Positions 15,854 to 19,670 of a stretch of DNA of 19,670 nt are shown piece after piece; position 1 is the first letter of the stretch, and each line of letters starts with the position of its first letter. The DNA comes from Enhygromyxa salina (GTDB lineage: Bacteria > Myxococcota_A > Polyangia > Nannocystales > Nannocystaceae). The notes under the pieces are model-generated. The model searched no databases, was not told where the DNA came from, and saw nothing but the letters and a program-made list of their open reading frames with translations. A program made the position numbers and the translations under genes. The stretch covers positions 1 through 19,670 of the forward strand of contig NZ_JMCC02000141.1 in assembly GCF_000737335.2 (NCBI RefSeq). Reading direction: 5' to 3'.

Positions 15854-16003
15854 CTACCCCTTGCAGGTCACCTCGTACTTGCCGTTGACACAAATGCCGC
15901 CGGTCTTGTCATCGAGGTCCCAATTGCCGATACGTTCGAGAGCCCTCGCTTCTGCCCAACAACGACATGCGAACTTCGACGAGTCGGGCGCCGTGTCTGA
16001 GGT
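15854..16003 (-). pseudogene. Start-less 3' remnant of a small Cys-containing protein gene
   Basis: A 49-codon open stretch reads protein-like to its end: CRCWAEARALERIGNWDLDD is followed by KTGGICVNGKYEVTCKG and TAG at 15854-15856. It contains four cysteines. An in-frame TGA at 16004-16006 closes it upstream and there is no ATG, GTG or TTG inside, so it cannot be translated as an independent protein from a usual start. It sits directly after the LysR stop codon (16014-16016). It looks like the C-terminal end of a secreted Cys-bonded protein whose front was lost, perhaps when the neighbouring genes arrived. No family was recognised. Confidence 0.5.
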
Positions 16004-16013
16004 TCATGTGGGG

Positions 16014-16922
16014 TCATGACGCCTCCCTGGCGACCTCGATCAGCTGCTCGCGCAGCCACGCGTGGCCGGGATCGCTGCGGTGCAGCTCGTGCCAGCCGAG
16101 GTGCAGGGCCACGGGGGGCAGCTCGATCGGCGGTTCCAACATGCGCAGCGGGTGGACCTCGACGAAGCGGGCTGCGATCCGGCTCGGCAAGGTCGCCACG
16201 CGCTGGGTCCCCACCAACAAGTAGGGCACGCTCGAGAAGGTTGGCACTTGCACGCTCACCCGTCGGCGCAGGCCCTGCTCGGCGAGCGTGCGATCCACGA
16301 CGCCCCCGGGCCGCTCACCCGGGGCGACCAGCACGTGCTCGAGCTTCACGTAGCGCGACAGCGACAGCCTGCGGCTCGCGTGCTCCGACCAGACCACGCA
16401 GGTGTAGCCATCCTCGTGCAGCGGCGTCCACACGACCCCCGCCGCGCTGCGAACCCGCGGCGACACATACACGTCCAGGCTCCCCGCCTCGAGCTCGCGC
16501 TTGCTCTGAACCGACAGCTGCCGGACCACGACGTCGACACTGGGCGCGCGCTCGGCCAGGCGCCCCATCCACGGGCCGAGCAAGGTCAGCTGGCTGTAGT
16601 CCAAGGCCGCGATCTGAAACCGGCGCTGCGCGGTCAGGGGATCGAAGCGCTCGCGCGGCTCGAGCAGCGCGCCCAGATCCCCGAGCGTACGGCGCAGCGG
16701 AGCGGCCAGCTCGAGCGCCCGACGAGTTGGACGCATACCCCGCCCAGTGCGCACGAACAGCTCGTCGTCAAATAGCTCACGCAGCTTGGCCAGCGAGCGG
16801 CTGACCGCGGACTGACTCAACCGCAGACGCCGCGCAGCCGCGCTCACGTTCTCCTCTGTCAGCAGCAGATCGAGGATCACGAGCAGGTTGAGGTCGATCT
16901 TCGTGAGTTGCGTCTGCCTCAT
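16014..16922 (-). CDS. LysR-type transcriptional regulator
   Basis: The product has 302 residues, the usual LysR length. The N-terminal winged HTH is clear: IDLNLLVILDLLLTEENVSA, then AARRLRLSQSAVSRSLAKLR, then ELFDDELFVRTGRGMRPT. The effector-binding domain follows, with strands such as FQIAALDYSQ, VDVVVRQLS and a late YLLVGTQRVATLPSRIA. The DLNLL start and LFVRTGRGM block resemble the NodD/NahR-like branch (inference). The ATG at 16922 was chosen because it gives the normal LysR start MRQTQLTKIDLNLL; an upstream in-frame ATG at 16979 would overlap the divergent promoter. It is transcribed away from an alpha/beta hydrolase across 56 bp, the usual layout for a LysR regulator and its target. 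A 15-bp dyad overlaps its start codon, suggesting autoregulation. The ligand is unknown. Confidence 0.93.
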   Translation of the reverse strand: MRQTQLTKIDLNLLVILDLLLTEENVSAAARRLRLSQSAVSRSLAKLRELFDDELFVRTGRGMRPTRRALELAAPLRRTLGDLGALLEPRERFDPLTAQRRFQIAALDYSQLTLLGPWMGRLAERAPSVDVVVRQLSVQSKRELEAGSLDVYVSPRVRSAAGVVWTPLHEDGYTCVVWSEHASRRLSLSRYVKLEHVLVAPGERPGGVVDRTLAEQGLRRRVSVQVPTFSSVPYLLVGTQRVATLPSRIAARFVEVHPLRMLEPPIELPPVALHLGWHELHRSDPGHAWLREQLIEVAREAS

Positions 16923-16933
16923 AGTCACTATGA
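16919..16933. promoter_or_regulatory. Candidate LysR operator (15-bp dyad)
   Basis: TCATAGTCACTATGA is a perfect dyad with one central base. It overlaps the LysR start codon (16920-16922) and lies about 45 bp before the divergent hydrolase gene. LysR proteins bind dyads of the T-N11-A type; this one is T-N13-A, so it is only broadly in keeping. Confidence 0.45.
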
Positions 16934-16978
16934 TGGTAATGCATTGGACGCACGACACACGCGCGCCAGACTTCGGCA

Positions 16979-17804
16979 ATGCCCAACGTTCTCACCCTGC
17001 TCCGAACCGCCAACGGCTTGCTCTCGCCCGTGGTCCCGCGGGTCTGTGCCGATGTTGCCGCGCACCTGTTCACGACCCCGCGCCGGCACAAGCCACCCGT
17101 GCGCGAGCTCATCAGCGAGCAACAGGGCGAGCGGCTGATCATTGATCGCGGGCACGGCTTTGGGCAGCTGTCGGCGCTGCGCTTTGGGCGTGGGCGTGGG
17201 CCGCGGGTCCTCGCGATCCACGGGTGGGAGGGCCGCGCGACCCAGTGGGGGCCGCTGGCCGAGCAGCTCGATCGTGCCGGGTTCGAGCTCGTGGCGCTCG
17301 ACGGTCCGGGCCACGGTCACTCGCCCGGTCGCCGAGCCCACCCGGTCGCGTTCGCCAACGCCTTGCTCGACGCAGACCGGCAGCTTGGTCCGTTCGCGGC
17401 GGTGGTGGGGCACTCGATGGGGGTGCCGGCGGTGGCGATCGCGTTGCGCCGCGGGCTGCGGGCCGAGCAAGCGGTGCTGCTCGCGGGACCGTCAAACGTC
17501 GAGACCGTGCTTGGGCGGTTCGAGGCCATGCTCGGGCTGTCACCCGCGGCGGCCCGGCAGTTCGAGGCCCGCATCGCGGGGATCGTGGGTGCCCCGGCCG
17601 AGGAGCTGTCGATCGCCGCGCTCGGCAAGGAGCTGCACCAGCGGGCGCTGGTGATCCACAGCAAGGACGACCGCGAGATCCCCTTCGCTGACGCGCTGGA
17701 CAACGTGCGGCACTGGCCGAACGCCACGCTCCACACTGTCGACGGGCTGGGGCATCGCCGGATCGTCCGCGACGCGGGCGTGATCGAGACCGTCGTCAAC
17801 GCGA

Positions 17805-17827
<23 letters not shown>
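16979..17827 (+). CDS. Alpha/beta hydrolase
   Basis: The product has 282 residues. HGWEG supplies the oxyanion-hole region, LDGPGHGHSPG is the typical strand-turn block, and GHSMG contains the nucleophile S146. The acid is probably D230 or D231 in HSKDDREIP, and H259 in GLGHRR completes the triad. All three are in the canonical order, so an active serine hydrolase (esterase/lipase/lactonase type) is likely; the substrate cannot be told. There is no signal peptide: the N-terminus MPNVLTLLRTANGLLSPVVP is only moderately hydrophobic. It is divergent from the LysR gene and is the likely regulated target. Its 3' end overlaps the convergent HtrA gene by 23 bp. Confidence 0.92.
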
Positions 17828-19322
<1,495 letters not shown>

Positions 19323-19329
19323 GTTGGCG

Positions 19330-19333
19330 CTCC
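19330..19333 (-). promoter_or_regulatory. Ribosome binding site of the HtrA gene
   Basis: GGAG on the minus strand lies 7 nt before the ATG at 19322. It decides this start over a longer in-frame candidate near 19424 that would place the lipoprotein signal internally. Confidence 0.7.
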
Positions 19334-19515
19334 GTTCTGGACACAATGGATCATCCCGGCGGCGACGCGAGCGAAGCATTTGCAAGCCAGGACGGAGCTG
19401 CGCTCGACGCACCGGGCGTCGCACTTCGTAGGTGGTTCCGTCGCGCGTGTAGCGAATTGTGGAGGTGTCGGCACGAGCGCGAGAGCCAGACCGCTTGTGA
19501 GTCGATCGAGCCTCG
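19334..19515. other. Upstream region of the HtrA gene
   Basis: This gap between two minus-strand genes probably holds the HtrA promoter. On the minus strand it contains GGAACC, which resembles the -35 element of ECF (sigma-E-like) promoters often driving htrA, but no fitting -10 was found at 16-17 bp. No terminator was seen. Confidence 0.3.
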
Positions 19516-19670
19516 CTACTTCACCCTCTCGATATCGAAGCCCTGCTCGCCGCCGCCCGTGCCGTGCGTGCAGCGACGCTTGATCATCGCGCAGCGGGCC
19601 TGGATGTCGCGTGAGCGGTCCAGAACCAACTGCGCGTGACAGCGACGCGCCCGAGCTGGCATGGATCCCA
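19516..19670 (-). CDS. C-terminal end of an unidentified Cys-containing protein (partial)
   Basis: A minus-strand frame is open from the right edge to TAG at 19516-19518 and reads protein-like: MPARARRCHAQLVLDRSRDI, then QARCAMIKRRC, then THGTGGGEQGFDIERVK. An ATG at 19662 is in frame but the frame continues past it to the edge, so this is probably the end of a longer gene. Cys recurs with regular spacing around a basic helix-like stretch. It lies 193 bp upstream of HtrA on the same strand. The family was not recognised, and a stand-alone 48-residue protein cannot be excluded. Confidence 0.5.
   Translation of the reverse strand, partial: GSMPARARRCHAQLVLDRSRDIQARCAMIKRRCTHGTGGGEQGFDIERVK

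Overview
The window is very GC-rich DNA with long overlapping shadow reading frames. Its lipoproteins carry long Asp-Gly (GDGDGD) or Glu-Pro linkers, and one is a von Willebrand A lipoprotein with the core DNSGTMGEEQ. From memory this style fits Myxococcota, especially Nannocystis/Plesiocystis-like Polyangia, but no marker gene is present, so the taxon is an inference. No rRNA, tRNA or CRISPR array was seen.

Layout. (1) 1-4022, minus: one uninterrupted reading frame of at least 1,340 codons that runs off the left edge. It encodes a giant protein with a helical N-terminal part, beta-rich macroglobulin-like segments and a Pro-rich linker. (2) 4157-5766, plus: a seven-iron ferredoxin (fdxA) and a saccharopine-dehydrogenase-like NAD(P)-binding protein, probably co-transcribed. 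(3) 5776-6951, minus: a lipoprotein with an EPEPEP linker. (4) 7020-7430, minus: a broken or mis-assembled gene with several frameshifts. (5) 7564-10467, plus: a secreted 967-residue protein with two somatomedin-B domains and beta-sandwich (concanavalin/LamG-like) domains. (6) 10645-10811: a 167-bp inverted-repeat unit that looks like a MITE inserted at CTAG, followed by a 28-bp perfect palindrome. (7) 10870-14587, minus: three lipoprotein genes, a VWA protein and two tandem paralogues. (8) 14754-15845, plus: a Rieske non-heme iron oxygenase. (9) 15854-16003, minus: a start-less gene remnant. (10) 16014-16922, minus, and 16979-17827, plus: a LysR-type regulator divergent from an alpha/beta hydrolase, with a dyad in the shared gap. 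(11) 17805-19322, minus: a lipidated HtrA/Deg protease with two PDZ domains, overlapping the hydrolase end by 23 bp. (12) 19516-19670, minus: the C-terminal end of an unidentified Cys-containing protein.

The most unusual part is 10.6-14.6 kb. The middle lipoprotein gene (12576-13454) looks chimeric at its 5' end. It shares a ~121-bp leader (about 92% identical) with the VWA gene, and a 67-bp signal-peptide segment (about 95% identical) with its tandem paralogue. The two blocks abut at position 13456/13457. Together with the expandable GAC-GGC linkers and the nearby MITE-like element, this suggests a locus where the 5' ends of surface lipoprotein genes are being shuffled.

Most of the genes act at the cell envelope: four lipoproteins besides HtrA, a secreted multidomain protein and a quality-control protease. 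The ferredoxin, the NAD(P) protein, the Rieske enzyme and the LysR/hydrolase pair are metabolic. No single pathway linking them is evident.
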